This document shows positions 43,714 to 52,301 of a stretch of 64,000 nucleotides of DNA, piece by piece (the first letter of the stretch is position 1; every line of letters begins with the position of its first letter). Source of the stretch: an uncultured Agathobacter sp. GTDB lineage: Bacteria > Bacillota > Clostridia > Lachnospirales > Lachnospiraceae. Both the position numbers and the translations under genes were made by a program. Where the stretch lies: NCBI GenBank assembly GCA_934365945.1, contig CAKRNE010000011.1:20699-84698 (forward strand), read 5' to 3'. Under the pieces are notes generated by a model. The model was not told the DNA's origin. It saw only the letters and a list, made by a program, of their open reading frames with translations, and searched no databases.

Positions 43714-45462
43714 ATGAAACAGATATTAAAGTATTTGAAGGAGTACAAAAAGGAATGTATCTGTGCTCCATTATTTAAGCTGCTCGAGGCATCCTTCGAG
43801 CTTATAGTACCGCTTGTTATGGCGGCAATCATTGATAACGGAATTTCGGCTTTGGACAAGCCATATATATGGAAGATGGGAGGCGTGCTGGTGCTGCTTG
43901 CGGCAGTCGGTCTGATAAGCTCAGTCACAGCACAGTATTTTGCGGCTAAGGCGGCAGTTGGTTTTTCAACAAAGCTTCGCCATATATTGTTTGAAAAGAT
44001 AGAGTCATTGTCATTCTCAAAGATGGATACAGTGGGCACATCGACACTTATCACGAGGATGACAAGCGATATAAACCAGGTACAGTCAGGAGTCAATCTG
44101 GTGCTTCGCCTGTTCCTTCGCTCACCATTTATTGTGTTTGGAGCTATGGCAATGGCTTTTACAGTAAATGTAAGAGCGGCAATGGTTTTTGTAGTTACTA
44201 TACCTTTGCTTTCAATAGTGGTATTCTCAGTCATGGTTGCAAGTCTTCCGCTTTACAAAAAGGTGCAGAGCTCTCTTGACACAGTGCTTTCGCACACCAG
44301 GGAGAATTTAGAGGGAACCAGGGTTATAAGAGCGTTCAATAAGCAAAATGATGAGATTGACAGTTTCAACAGGGACAATGAGTTTTTAACCAATATGCAG
44401 CAGGTTGTAGGAAGAATCTCAGCACTCACCAATCCTCTTACCTTTATCATTATAAATATTGCAACAATCGCGGTTATCGTATCGGGAGGCAAGCAGGTAT
44501 ACGCAGGAATACTCACGCAGGGCGAGGTTGTGGCACTTGTAAACTATATGTCACAGATACTTGTCGAGCTGATAAAGCTTGCAAACCTTATCGTACAGGT
44601 GACAAAGGCAGTGGCGTGCGGCAACCGTATAGCGGATGTGCTTTCCATACCATCTAAGCTTCCTGAGAAAAATCCTAAGCTTATTGATGCAAAGGACGGC
44701 GCACCTGAGGTTGAGTTTGACCATGTCTGCATGATCTATGAGGGGGCAGCCGATGAGACACTCACAGATATAAGCTTTACAGTGCAAAAAGGGCAGACAA
44801 TCGGTATCATCGGTGGTACAGGCTCAGGAAAATCAAGCCTTGTGAATCTCATTCCGAGGTTTTATGATGCCACAAAGGGCACTATAAGGATTCAGGGAAA
44901 TGATATAAATGATTACGACGCAGTGCAGCTTCGCGACAAAATCGGTGTCGTAATGCAAAAGGCAGTGCTTTTTGCAGGAACGATAGCTGACAACCTGCGC
45001 TGGGGCAAAAATGATGCCACAGAGGAGGAAATGTGGAAGGCGCTTGATATAGCACAGGCCACAGAGGTTGTAAAGGGCAAAGAGGGCGGTCTTGACTACA
45101 TGATAGAGCAGGGCGGCAAGAACCTATCAGGCGGTCAGAAGCAGCGTCTTACAATTGCCAGGGCGGTTGTAAAGGATCCTGACATACTGATACTTGACGA
45201 CAGTGCATCGGCACTTGATTTTGCTACAGATGCGAGCCTTCGCGCGGCATTAAAGGACATGCATGGTGACAAGACAATATTTATCGTGTCACAGCGTACC
45301 TCATCTATCCAGTTTGCGGACAATATCATAGTGCTTGACGACGGACAGATGGTTGGCTTTGGACCACATGAAAAGCTGCTTGAGACATGCGAGACCTACA
45401 AAGAGATATATGATTCACAGTTTAAAAAAGAGTCGGATATGACTAAACAAAAGGAGGTGTAG
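43714..45462 (+). CDS. ABC exporter half-transporter with degenerate catalytic site
   Basis: 582 residues: six membrane helices in ~1-310, then a nucleotide-binding domain with Walker A GGTGSGKSSLVN, signature NLSGGQKQRLTIARA and Walker B LILDDSASALD. The residue after Walker B Asp is Asp rather than the catalytic Glu, and the H-switch is Gln (VSQRTSSI). This is the pattern of the non-catalytic half of heterodimeric exporters such as BmrC/BmrD or TM287/288. The partner is encoded 3 nt downstream. Likely exports drugs, peptides or lipids; substrate unknown. Confidence 0.93.
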   Translation: MKQILKYLKEYKKECICAPLFKLLEASFELIVPLVMAAIIDNGISALDKPYIWKMGGVLVLLAAVGLISSVTAQYFAAKAAVGFSTKLRHILFEKIESLSFSKMDTVGTSTLITRMTSDINQVQSGVNLVLRLFLRSPFIVFGAMAMAFTVNVRAAMVFVVTIPLLSIVVFSVMVASLPLYKKVQSSLDTVLSHTRENLEGTRVIRAFNKQNDEIDSFNRDNEFLTNMQQVVGRISALTNPLTFIIINIATIAVIVSGGKQVYAGILTQGEVVALVNYMSQILVELIKLANLIVQVTKAVACGNRIADVLSIPSKLPEKNPKLIDAKDGAPEVEFDHVCMIYEGAADETLTDISFTVQKGQTIGIIGGTGSGKSSLVNLIPRFYDATKGTIRIQGNDINDYDAVQLRDKIGVVMQKAVLFAGTIADNLRWGKNDATEEEMWKALDIAQATEVVKGKEGGLDYMIEQGGKNLSGGQKQRLTIARAVVKDPDILILDDSASALDFATDASLRAALKDMHGDKTIFIVSQRTSSIQFADNIIVLDDGQMVGFGPHEKLLETCETYKEIYDSQFKKESDMTKQKEV

Positions 45463-45465
45463 AGA

Positions 45466-47220
45466 ATGGCTACGGATAATGCGAAGATGAATAAAGCAGG
45501 CACAATGCGCAAGGTACTAAGCTACATGAAAAGATATATCCCTTTGCTTGTGATTTCTCTTGCCCTGTCTGTTGTTACAGTGGCGCTTACGCTTTATTTC
45601 CCAATCCTCACAGGTCGCGCGATAGATTTGATTGTAGGAAAAGGAAAGGTTGATTTTTCGGCTATGACAGCCATCCTTACAAGGGCAGCAATAATAGTAG
45701 TCATAGCGGCAGCAGCCCAGTGGCTTACAAATATCTGCAACAACAAGATGACCTACAACATAGTGAGGGACATAAGGCATGATGCATTTTTAAACATTGA
45801 AAAAATGCCGCTGTCCTATATTGACAGCCACTCACACGGTGATATGGTCAGCCGTATCATCGCCGATGTAGATACATTTTCAGAGGGACTTCTGATGGGC
45901 TTTACACAGCTCTTTACAGGAATTGCAACAATAGCAGGCACACTTATTTTCATGCTCACGATAGATGTGAAGATATCATGCATTGTAGTGCTCATCACAC
46001 CTCTGTCGCTTTTTGTGGCAAGCTTTATCACTAAAAAGACATATTCCATGTTTCAGCTGCAGACAAGAACAAGGGGAGAGCAGACATCACTCATCGACGA
46101 GATAGTGGGAAATGAAAAGGTCGTACAGGCCTTCAATCATGAGGATGAGGCGCTTGAGCAGTTTGACGAGATAAATGACAGATTACAAAAATGCTCACTG
46201 CGGGCAACATTTTTCTCAAGTCTTACAAATCCGAGTACACGTTTTGTGAACAGTCTCGTGTATGCCGGAGTCGGAATCTTTGGCGCCATGAGTGCACTCA
46301 CCGGCGGAATCACAGTAGGACAGCTTTCATGCTTCTTATCATATGCCAACCAGTACACCAAGCCGTTCAACGAGATATCAGGTGTCATCACAGAGCTTCA
46401 GAACGCACTTGCCTGTGCTGCGCGTATCTTTGAGCTGATTGAAGAGGAAAAGGAGATACCGGATGCTTCGGATGCGGTAACACTTGGTGAGGCAGACGGA
46501 CGCGTGGACATCGAGGATGTTTATTTCTCATACGTGCCGGATAAAAAGCTTATCGAGGATTTCAATCTCCATGTAAAGCCGGGACAGCGCGTGGCTATCG
46601 TAGGACCGACAGGCTGTGGAAAGACGACAATTATCAATCTGCTTATGAGGTTTTACGATGTAAACAGTGGAACAATTAAGGTGAGCGGACACGATATCAG
46701 AAAAATCACACGAGAGAGTCTTCGCGACAACTATGGTATGGTGCTTCAGGAGACATGGCTCAAGAAGGGTACAATCCGTGACAATATCATAATGGGAAAG
46801 CCTGATGCCACAGATGAGGAAATCATTGCAGCAGCAAAGGCATCCCATGCACACAGCTTTATCAGACGTCTGCCGAAGGGCTATGACACTGAAATCGGTG
46901 AGGACGGCGGCAGCCTGTCACAGGGGCAGAAGCAGCTTTTATGCATCACAAGAGTCATGCTCTGTTTGCCACCTATGCTGATATTGGATGAGGCAACATC
47001 ATCGATTGATACACGTACAGAGATTAAGATTCAGAAGGCATTCCTTACCATGATGCAGGGCAGAACCAGCTTTATAGTGGCTCATCGTCTGTCTACCATA
47101 AGGGAAGCGGATATTATCCTTGTTATGAAGGATGGAAAGATTATAGAGCAGGGCAATCATGAGAGCCTGCTTGCAGCAGATGGATTTTATGCAAACCTCT
47201 ATAATAGCCAGTTTGCATAG
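45466..47220 (+). CDS. ABC exporter half-transporter with intact catalytic site
   Basis: 584 residues: six membrane helices followed by a nucleotide-binding domain with Walker A GPTGCGKTTIIN, signature SLSQGQKQLLCITR (Gln for the second Gly), Walker B LILDEATSSID with catalytic Glu, and H-switch VAHRLST. It complements the degenerate subunit encoded just upstream: the canonical ATPase site forms between this Walker B and the partner's LSGGQ. Cytoplasmic membrane location. The stop is followed 29 nt later by a large palindromic element. Confidence 0.93.
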   Translation: MATDNAKMNKAGTMRKVLSYMKRYIPLLVISLALSVVTVALTLYFPILTGRAIDLIVGKGKVDFSAMTAILTRAAIIVVIAAAAQWLTNICNNKMTYNIVRDIRHDAFLNIEKMPLSYIDSHSHGDMVSRIIADVDTFSEGLLMGFTQLFTGIATIAGTLIFMLTIDVKISCIVVLITPLSLFVASFITKKTYSMFQLQTRTRGEQTSLIDEIVGNEKVVQAFNHEDEALEQFDEINDRLQKCSLRATFFSSLTNPSTRFVNSLVYAGVGIFGAMSALTGGITVGQLSCFLSYANQYTKPFNEISGVITELQNALACAARIFELIEEEKEIPDASDAVTLGEADGRVDIEDVYFSYVPDKKLIEDFNLHVKPGQRVAIVGPTGCGKTTIINLLMRFYDVNSGTIKVSGHDIRKITRESLRDNYGMVLQETWLKKGTIRDNIIMGKPDATDEEIIAAAKASHAHSFIRRLPKGYDTEIGEDGGSLSQGQKQLLCITRVMLCLPPMLILDEATSSIDTRTEIKIQKAFLTMMQGRTSFIVAHRLSTIREADIILVMKDGKIIEQGNHESLLAADGFYANLYNSQFA

Positions 47221-47249
47221 CATAGAGGCTATATAAGGACATATAATAC

Positions 47250-47531
47250 GGGGCGTAAGCCGCCGGAGTGACTGCCCTGCAGCAGAGGCGTTCTCTCGTT
47301 CGCTACGCTATGCTGCCAAGATACTGTACGAATTATGCTTTTTAGGGCTTCTATGCCCGACAAAACCGTCGAAACGCGCCGTCCATGGCGCGTTTCTCCT
47401 TGAGCTCCCATCCGTGGGAGCTCATTTTTGTGTATCGTGTGCATAATTCTACAGTAGCTAGGCAGCTTCGCTATGCGCTTACGAAAGAGCGCCTCTGCTG
47501 CAGGGACAGTCACTCCGGCGGCTTACGCCCC
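47250..47531 (-). repeat. Large palindromic element, copy 2 (opposite orientation)
   Basis: Arms 47250-47290 and 47490-47531 are reverse complements apart from a single bulged base. GAATTATGC (47330-47338) pairs with GCATAATTC (47441-47449). The inner hairpin CGCGCC-N6-GGCGCG (47375-47392) is identical to that of copy 3. The other inner hairpin, TGAGCTCCCA-TCCG-TGGGAGCTCA (47401-47424), has a sequence unrelated to copies 1 and 3 yet a perfect stem. It begins 29 nt after the ABC gene stop. Orientation is assigned by comparison with copies 1 and 3. Confidence 0.85.
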
Positions 47532-47688
47532 TTACGCTGTGGCTGAAAGCTTTTTTGTTGAAAAATTTAATATTGGCAAGTCACGTAACATACTTTTTTG
47601 TAAAAGGAGTAGTGGAAAATACTTCAATGTAAGCAGATTTTAATACACTTTTAGATGGAAAAATTGCATGAATATAGCGAAAGAGTAA

Positions 47689-47980
47689 GGGAAGGCGACC
47701 GGCGCATGGGGGATTGGCCCGCCCGGCAGAGGTGCTCCCGAAAGAGCGACTAGCGCAGCGGCTTAGATACTGTAGAATTATGCCCATGAAACGCAGAAAT
47801 GCCCCGGCATGGACGCCGGGGCAAGGAGAAATCGCGCCATGGACGGCGCGTTTCGACGGTTTCGTCAAGCATAGAAACCCTAAAAAGTATAATTCGTACA
47901 GTATCTTAGCTGCGTAGCGTTAGCTCGTCGGGAGCACCTCTGCCGGGCGGGCCAATCCCCCATGCGCCGGTTGCCTTCCC
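47689..47980 (+). repeat. Large palindromic element, copy 3
   Basis: Arms 47689-47741 and 47928-47980 are reverse complements over 53 nt with one mismatch. GAATTATGC (47775-47783) pairs with GTATAATTC (47887-47895). The inner hairpins are GCCCCGGC-N6-GCCGGGGC (47801-47822) and CGCGCC-N6-GGCGCG (47833-47850). It ends 10 nt from the stop of the minus-strand transpeptidase gene and faces copy 2 across 157 bp of unremarkable A+T-rich DNA. A 67-codon ORF across it is not conserved in frame between copies. Confidence 0.85.
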
Positions 47981-47990
47981 GTATTATTAA

Positions 47991-49433
47991 TTACTGCGCA
48001 GCATCAGGAGCCACATACGAGTATGCATTGGACATCTTTGCAGCATTGTTTGTCAGAGTGACAGCCTCTCTGTAGTAGGCAACAACAGGAGTGCCCTTAT
48101 CCACAGCATTGAACAGCTGCTCTGCAAAAGCAGGCGGCACATTGATACAGCCGTGTGAGCCTGAGGTTTTGTAAATGGTTCCTCCGAAGGTATCACGCCA
48201 GCCGGCATCATGTATACCTATATTGTAGGCAAACGGCATGAAATAGCTGACAGGAGAAGAGTAGCCCTCACCGACAAGAGTAGCATTTCGCTGCTTGTAT
48301 ACAATCTTGTATACACCATCTACTGAGCCATTCTGACGGGCGAGATTACCTGATACGAAATCAGACTCCATCTGGAGAGCACCGTCCTTGTAATACCACA
48401 TGTGCTGCTTTGTGTAATCAATCTCTATGTATGTATTGCCGATGTCGTCAGCGCCACGGTAGAGTGCGGTCTGCTCGTAAACAGGCTCTCTTTCCACAGG
48501 CTTGCCTCCTTCTAAATCTGAAAGGAGCTGGGCTTTCTCGTTTTTCTTGCTGACTACCCATCCGTAGTCACCACCGCCTATTTCAATAGTGTCACCGGAC
48601 GATGTCTTGAATGAGCGCTTGCGGCCGAAGGTGTTGTATTTGGAAGCAAGCTGCTGGACATATTTAGTGACCTTGGCATCATCTATGCTCACGCTGCCGT
48701 CATCTGAGATGCTTAGCATATCAAGGATTTTAGCTGAGTCAAGCTTCTCATCGGCACCCTCAATTTTGTAGGTGACGGTTGAAGCAGTGTATTTGTCGAG
48801 AGCCTCTTTTTCATTTTTGATCGTATCGCTGTCCTTTGTGATTTTTGGAGCTTCATAACAGTCATCGCTTAGGGCAAGCTTCGGAAGCTCGTTATCCAGG
48901 GCATCCTTTACCTCGGCAAGGATGCTGTCATATATCGGCTTACAGCCATTTTTCTCTTCAATCACATTGTATTCGCCGTCTTTTATCTCAATGTGGGCAT
49001 CCTCTGGATTTTCAATGTATTCATCACTAAAAATATCAAGCGCCTTGAGCTTTTCCGCCAAAGCAGCATCGTCATATTTGGATGAACCCTTTAGTGTATA
49101 GCTTTGAGCTTTGAAAAGACTGACAGGCCATGTAAAAGCATTCTGGCTTTTTAAAATTTGTTCCTCGTCACCGTTTGAGACATATTCGTAGGAAAAATCA
49201 GGCCCATTGAGTGAAAAGCTGTTGCCCTTTCTGTCAGTGATTGTGAGCAGATAGTCGCGGCTTAGGGCTGTATTTTTTTCTAATGCCTCTTTTGCGGTTT
49301 TTCCTGCGTATTTTACAGAGTTAATCTTTGTGTTGAACAGATAGTGGCTGCTAAAATAAAAGGCAAAGCCAAGATAAACAGCCAAAAGCACACCAAGCAC
49401 AACGGCGCAGGTTATAAGCACTTTTTTCTTCAT
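47991..49433 (-). CDS. L,D-transpeptidase (YkuD) with peptidoglycan-binding domain
   Basis: 480 residues from the ATG at 49433, which has AAGGAGGT eight bases upstream; an in-frame start 13 codons earlier lies before that site. An N-terminal membrane anchor (KKVLITCAVVLGVLLAVYLG) is followed by PG-binding_4-like repeats (~60-330). The C-terminal YkuD catalytic domain has IEIDYTKQHMWYYKDG, GIHDAGWRDTFGG and SHGCINVP with catalytic Cys429. These enzymes form 3-3 cross-links in peptidoglycan outside the membrane and resist most beta-lactams. The gene follows pfp on the same strand. Confidence 0.92.
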   Translation of the reverse strand: MKKKVLITCAVVLGVLLAVYLGFAFYFSSHYLFNTKINSVKYAGKTAKEALEKNTALSRDYLLTITDRKGNSFSLNGPDFSYEYVSNGDEEQILKSQNAFTWPVSLFKAQSYTLKGSSKYDDAALAEKLKALDIFSDEYIENPEDAHIEIKDGEYNVIEEKNGCKPIYDSILAEVKDALDNELPKLALSDDCYEAPKITKDSDTIKNEKEALDKYTASTVTYKIEGADEKLDSAKILDMLSISDDGSVSIDDAKVTKYVQQLASKYNTFGRKRSFKTSSGDTIEIGGGDYGWVVSKKNEKAQLLSDLEGGKPVEREPVYEQTALYRGADDIGNTYIEIDYTKQHMWYYKDGALQMESDFVSGNLARQNGSVDGVYKIVYKQRNATLVGEGYSSPVSYFMPFAYNIGIHDAGWRDTFGGTIYKTSGSHGCINVPPAFAEQLFNAVDKGTPVVAYYREAVTLTNNAAKMSNAYSYVAPDAAQ

Positions 49434-49454
49434 GTAAATAGACCTCCTTGGAGA

Positions 49455-49492
49455 TATGCTGTTGCTGCCCACACCGGTGTGCAGGCAGCAGC
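49455..49492 (-). other. Hairpin between pfp and the L,D-transpeptidase gene
   Basis: On the minus strand GCTGCTGCC pairs with GGCAGCAACAGC, enclosing the palindrome CACACCGGTGTG. No T run follows. It may attenuate or stabilise read-through from pfp into the transpeptidase gene. Confidence 0.5.
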
Positions 49493-49498
49493 TAAATA

Positions 49499-50737
49499 TC
49501 AGTTACATCTGTGAAGATGTGACACATCCATATAGTCAGGCAGACCATTCTTGTAGGCTACAGCGGTTTCTCCCTGAATAAGTGGCTTTAAGTATTCGAT
49601 AAGCTCAGGCTTCACATCATTGCCCGCATCATTAATCCATTCTCTTGGCACAGACTTGGCCTCGTTTGCGATATCCTTGATAGCAGAATATGTGTATTCC
49701 ACCTGATAAGGATCATTTGAGATGCGCTTCAAGCATACCATTGATGCGGTCACACCCTCTGCTGCAATCGCAACACCCTTTTTACCCTGAGCAAATGATT
49801 CCTCGATATCGGTTAATGATGCAAGGTGTGAGGCACAGCGCTGGAGCACGTTTACCTCTACAGAGCGTACCTTAACGCCGATATTTTCCTTCACGATGAA
49901 CTCAAGAGCTTTTCCGGCACCGCTTAGCTGCTGGTGTCCGAACTGGTCGCATGCGGCCTTTGATGATGTAATGTATGAGCCTTCTGCGTCATGTATTCCT
50001 TCGGATACGGCAACTATTACATTGTTGGTGTGCTCGAGGGCTTCTTTTATATCGGCAACAAATTTGTCCTTGTCAAAATCTACCTCAGGCAGATAGATAA
50101 ACTGAGGCGCTGTATTGTACTCATTACGTGCGAGAGCGGAAGCGGCAGTGAGCCATCCTGCGTCACGTCCCATGATTTCAACGATTGTCACACTCTTAAC
50201 AGCATAGATAAAGGTGTCGTGGGCTATCTCAAGCATGCTTGATGCGATATATTTGGCGGCAGAGCCAAAGCCCGGAGTGTGGTCTGTCATGCACAGGTCA
50301 TTGTCGATGGTCTTTGGAATTCCTACAATTTTCACATCACTGTTGATTTTTTTGGCATAATCGGATAACTTTAATACGGTATCCATCGAATCATTTCCAC
50401 CGATGTAAAAGAAAGCCTTTATAGAAAGCTTATCGAACTGGTGGAAGATGTATACATATGGTGAATCATCATCCTTGTAATCCGGGAGCTTATGACGGCA
50501 TGAGCCAAGATACATGGCAGGTGTGGTCTTAAGCTTTTCAAGATTAGCATCATCTGCAAAAATATCTGACAGATTGAGATAATTCTCATTTAATATGCCG
50601 AGTATTCCGTTTACGGCGCCATAGCAGATATCGTATTTCTCAGAGCTTTTTACTCCTGCGATGACTCCTGCAAGGCTTGCGTTGATTGCAACAGTTGGGC
50701 CGCCTGACTGGGCGACGATACAGTTTGACTGATTCAT
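49499..50737 (-). CDS. pfp: Pyrophosphate-dependent phosphofructokinase
   Basis: 412 residues. It opens with CIVAQSGGPTVAINASLAG, the PFK phosphate-donor loop. Two positions indicate use of pyrophosphate: IGGNDSMDTV has Asp where ATP enzymes have Gly, and IVGIPKTIDNDL has Lys after Pro. GFGSAAKYIA and EIMGRDAGWL are substrate-binding segments. It phosphorylates fructose-6-phosphate reversibly with PPi, saving ATP in an anaerobe. The 5' untranslated region of about 100 nt contains a palindrome related to the TAACTATTC repeats. Confidence 0.92.
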   Translation of the reverse strand: MNQSNCIVAQSGGPTVAINASLAGVIAGVKSSEKYDICYGAVNGILGILNENYLNLSDIFADDANLEKLKTTPAMYLGSCRHKLPDYKDDDSPYVYIFHQFDKLSIKAFFYIGGNDSMDTVLKLSDYAKKINSDVKIVGIPKTIDNDLCMTDHTPGFGSAAKYIASSMLEIAHDTFIYAVKSVTIVEIMGRDAGWLTAASALARNEYNTAPQFIYLPEVDFDKDKFVADIKEALEHTNNVIVAVSEGIHDAEGSYITSSKAACDQFGHQQLSGAGKALEFIVKENIGVKVRSVEVNVLQRCASHLASLTDIEESFAQGKKGVAIAAEGVTASMVCLKRISNDPYQVEYTYSAIKDIANEAKSVPREWINDAGNDVKPELIEYLKPLIQGETAVAYKNGLPDYMDVSHLHRCN

Positions 50738-50760
50738 TGTAATCTCCTTATTGTGTATTT

Positions 50761-50788
50761 TAACTATTCTCTGCTGTAAGAATAGTTA
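50761..50788. repeat. Short palindromic repeat family (TAACTATTC), copy E, minimal
   Basis: TAACTATTCT (50761-50770) and AGAATAGTTA (50779-50788) are perfect 10-bp inverted repeats around CTGCTGTA. It would fold as a hairpin in the pfp leader. It shares only the end sequence with the longer copies. Confidence 0.55.
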
Positions 50789-50847
50789 TGGTATAGTTTA
50801 AAATGATTACTAAAGGCGCATGGCATATGCACCGCATAACCATATAG

Positions 50848-50876
50848 ATTGTAGTATCAAACATTATTTTTAGCAA
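50848..50876 (-). promoter_or_regulatory. Promoter of pfp
   Basis: On the minus strand TTGCTA (50871-50876), 17-nt spacer, TACAAT (50848-50853). The leader to the pfp start codon would be about 100 nt. Confidence 0.6.
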
Positions 50877-50884
50877 GGGTTAAA

Positions 50885-51790
50885 ATGAAAAATATGAATA
50901 AATACGAAAATTGCTTACTGTGTCCCAGAAAATGTGGGATTAACAGAGCTAAAGGACAAACAGGTGTCTGTGGTGTTTCATCTGAAATAAAGGTGGCGCG
51001 CGCAGCGCTTCATTACTGGGAGGAACCATGTATATCAGGAAAAAAAGGAAGCGGAGCTGTATTTTTCTCAGGCTGCAGCTTACACTGTGTGTTCTGCCAG
51101 AACAGGGAGATTTCTGACGGAAAAGCGGGAAAGGTGATCAGTAAAGAGAGGCTGAGTGATATTTTTTTGGAGCTTAAGGCTAAAGGTGCCAATAACATCA
51201 ATCTTGTCACACCGGGGCAGTATATCCCGGATATAGTGTGGGCGGTAAGTGATGCAAGGCGCCGCGGCATGGAGCTTCCTATTGTATACAATACGAGTGG
51301 ATATGAAAATGCAGATGAATTAAAGCAGCTTGAAGGGATAGTGGATGTGTATCTTCCCGATTTTAAATATATGGACAGCGCGCTTTCTGCAAAGTATTCA
51401 AGAGCAAAGGATTATCCGTCTGTCGCAAAGCAGGCAATTTCAGAGATGATCAGACAGCAGCCAAGGGTCGTGATTGACCATGCGACGGGACTCATACAAA
51501 AGGGCGTTATAGTGCGACAGCTTCTATTGCCGGGGCATGTGAATGATGCAAAGACTATACTTAAATATCTGCATGACACATATCAAGATAGCATATACAT
51601 AAGCATGATGAGCCAGTTTACGCCGATTGCTCTAAAGGATTATCCGGAGATAAACCGCACAGTGACGAGGAGAGAGTATGAAAGGCTTATTGACTATGCT
51701 ATTAAAATAGGTATCACGAATGCATTTATACAGGAGGGGAACGTGGCAAAGGACAGCTTCATACCGGCATTTGACTGCGAGGGAGTATAA
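50885..51790 (+). CDS. Radical SAM protein, pyruvate formate-lyase-activating enzyme homologue
   Basis: 301 residues. An N-terminal cysteine cluster (CLLCPRKCGINR, then GVCG) precedes the radical SAM motif FFSGCSLHCVFCQN (C-x3-C-x2-C). Later segments INLVTPGQYIP, LPIVYNTSGYE and VYLPDFKYMDS match the PflA-like/YgiQ-unrelated subgroup found as stand-alone activases. Whether it activates a glycyl radical enzyme or has another role is not established. No glycyl radical enzyme gene is in the window. It is divergent from pfp. Confidence 0.85.
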   Translation: MKNMNKYENCLLCPRKCGINRAKGQTGVCGVSSEIKVARAALHYWEEPCISGKKGSGAVFFSGCSLHCVFCQNREISDGKAGKVISKERLSDIFLELKAKGANNINLVTPGQYIPDIVWAVSDARRRGMELPIVYNTSGYENADELKQLEGIVDVYLPDFKYMDSALSAKYSRAKDYPSVAKQAISEMIRQQPRVVIDHATGLIQKGVIVRQLLLPGHVNDAKTILKYLHDTYQDSIYISMMSQFTPIALKDYPEINRTVTRREYERLIDYAIKIGITNAFIQEGNVAKDSFIPAFDCEGV

Positions 51791-52001
51791 TATCTACCGG
51801 ATTTCTTAATAAAATAGTAAGAATTGTCAGGCAAAAATGACTGGATTTTGTGACACCTGTGTAGTACTATGGTTATGTAATATTTTGTAACTGTGAAGGC
51901 GTTCAACAGTTACGATATTTTATTATTGCCTGCGTGCCGGTGTGACAAACGATGATGTGTTTAAATCACACAGGCTGCATTATTCAGTAGAGGATACAGT
52001 G

Positions 52002-52301
52002 ATGAGAAATATAGGAGAACAGCAGATAATAATTGAATGTCCGAATACCATCTTTCATCTTTACATTGACAGTGAGGATGAGCTTTCAAAGGTTAAGGTG
52101 TTTATGAACAATATGAAGCATGTTGATTCGATAAGTCTAGATGATATATACAACTGGTGCAACAGACAGCATGTGCAGTACACGACGACATTTAATTATG
52201 ACAGTAAAATGACCTGGACAGAAATGATAAAATCCTACATATTTTACTTCAGACAGAAGCTTAGATATGTAAATAACAGTGATAGGATGATAGAAACATG
52301 A
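52002..52301 (+). CDS. Hypothetical protein coupled to LD-carboxypeptidase gene
   Basis: 99 residues from ATG 52002, which has AGAGGA seven bases upstream; the frame is open from a GTG at 51942 (119 residues), but that start has no ribosome-binding site. No domain recognised: a strand-rich first half (QQIIIECPNTIFHLYIDSED) is followed by helices and a Tyr/Phe-rich C-terminus (SYIFYFRQKLRYV). The stop overlaps the next ATG by 4 nt. Upstream 51791-51941 is A+T-rich without a clear promoter. Confidence 0.6.
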   Translation: MRNIGEQQIIIECPNTIFHLYIDSEDELSKVKVFMNNMKHVDSISLDDIYNWCNRQHVQYTTTFNYDSKMTWTEMIKSYIFYFRQKLRYVNNSDRMIET

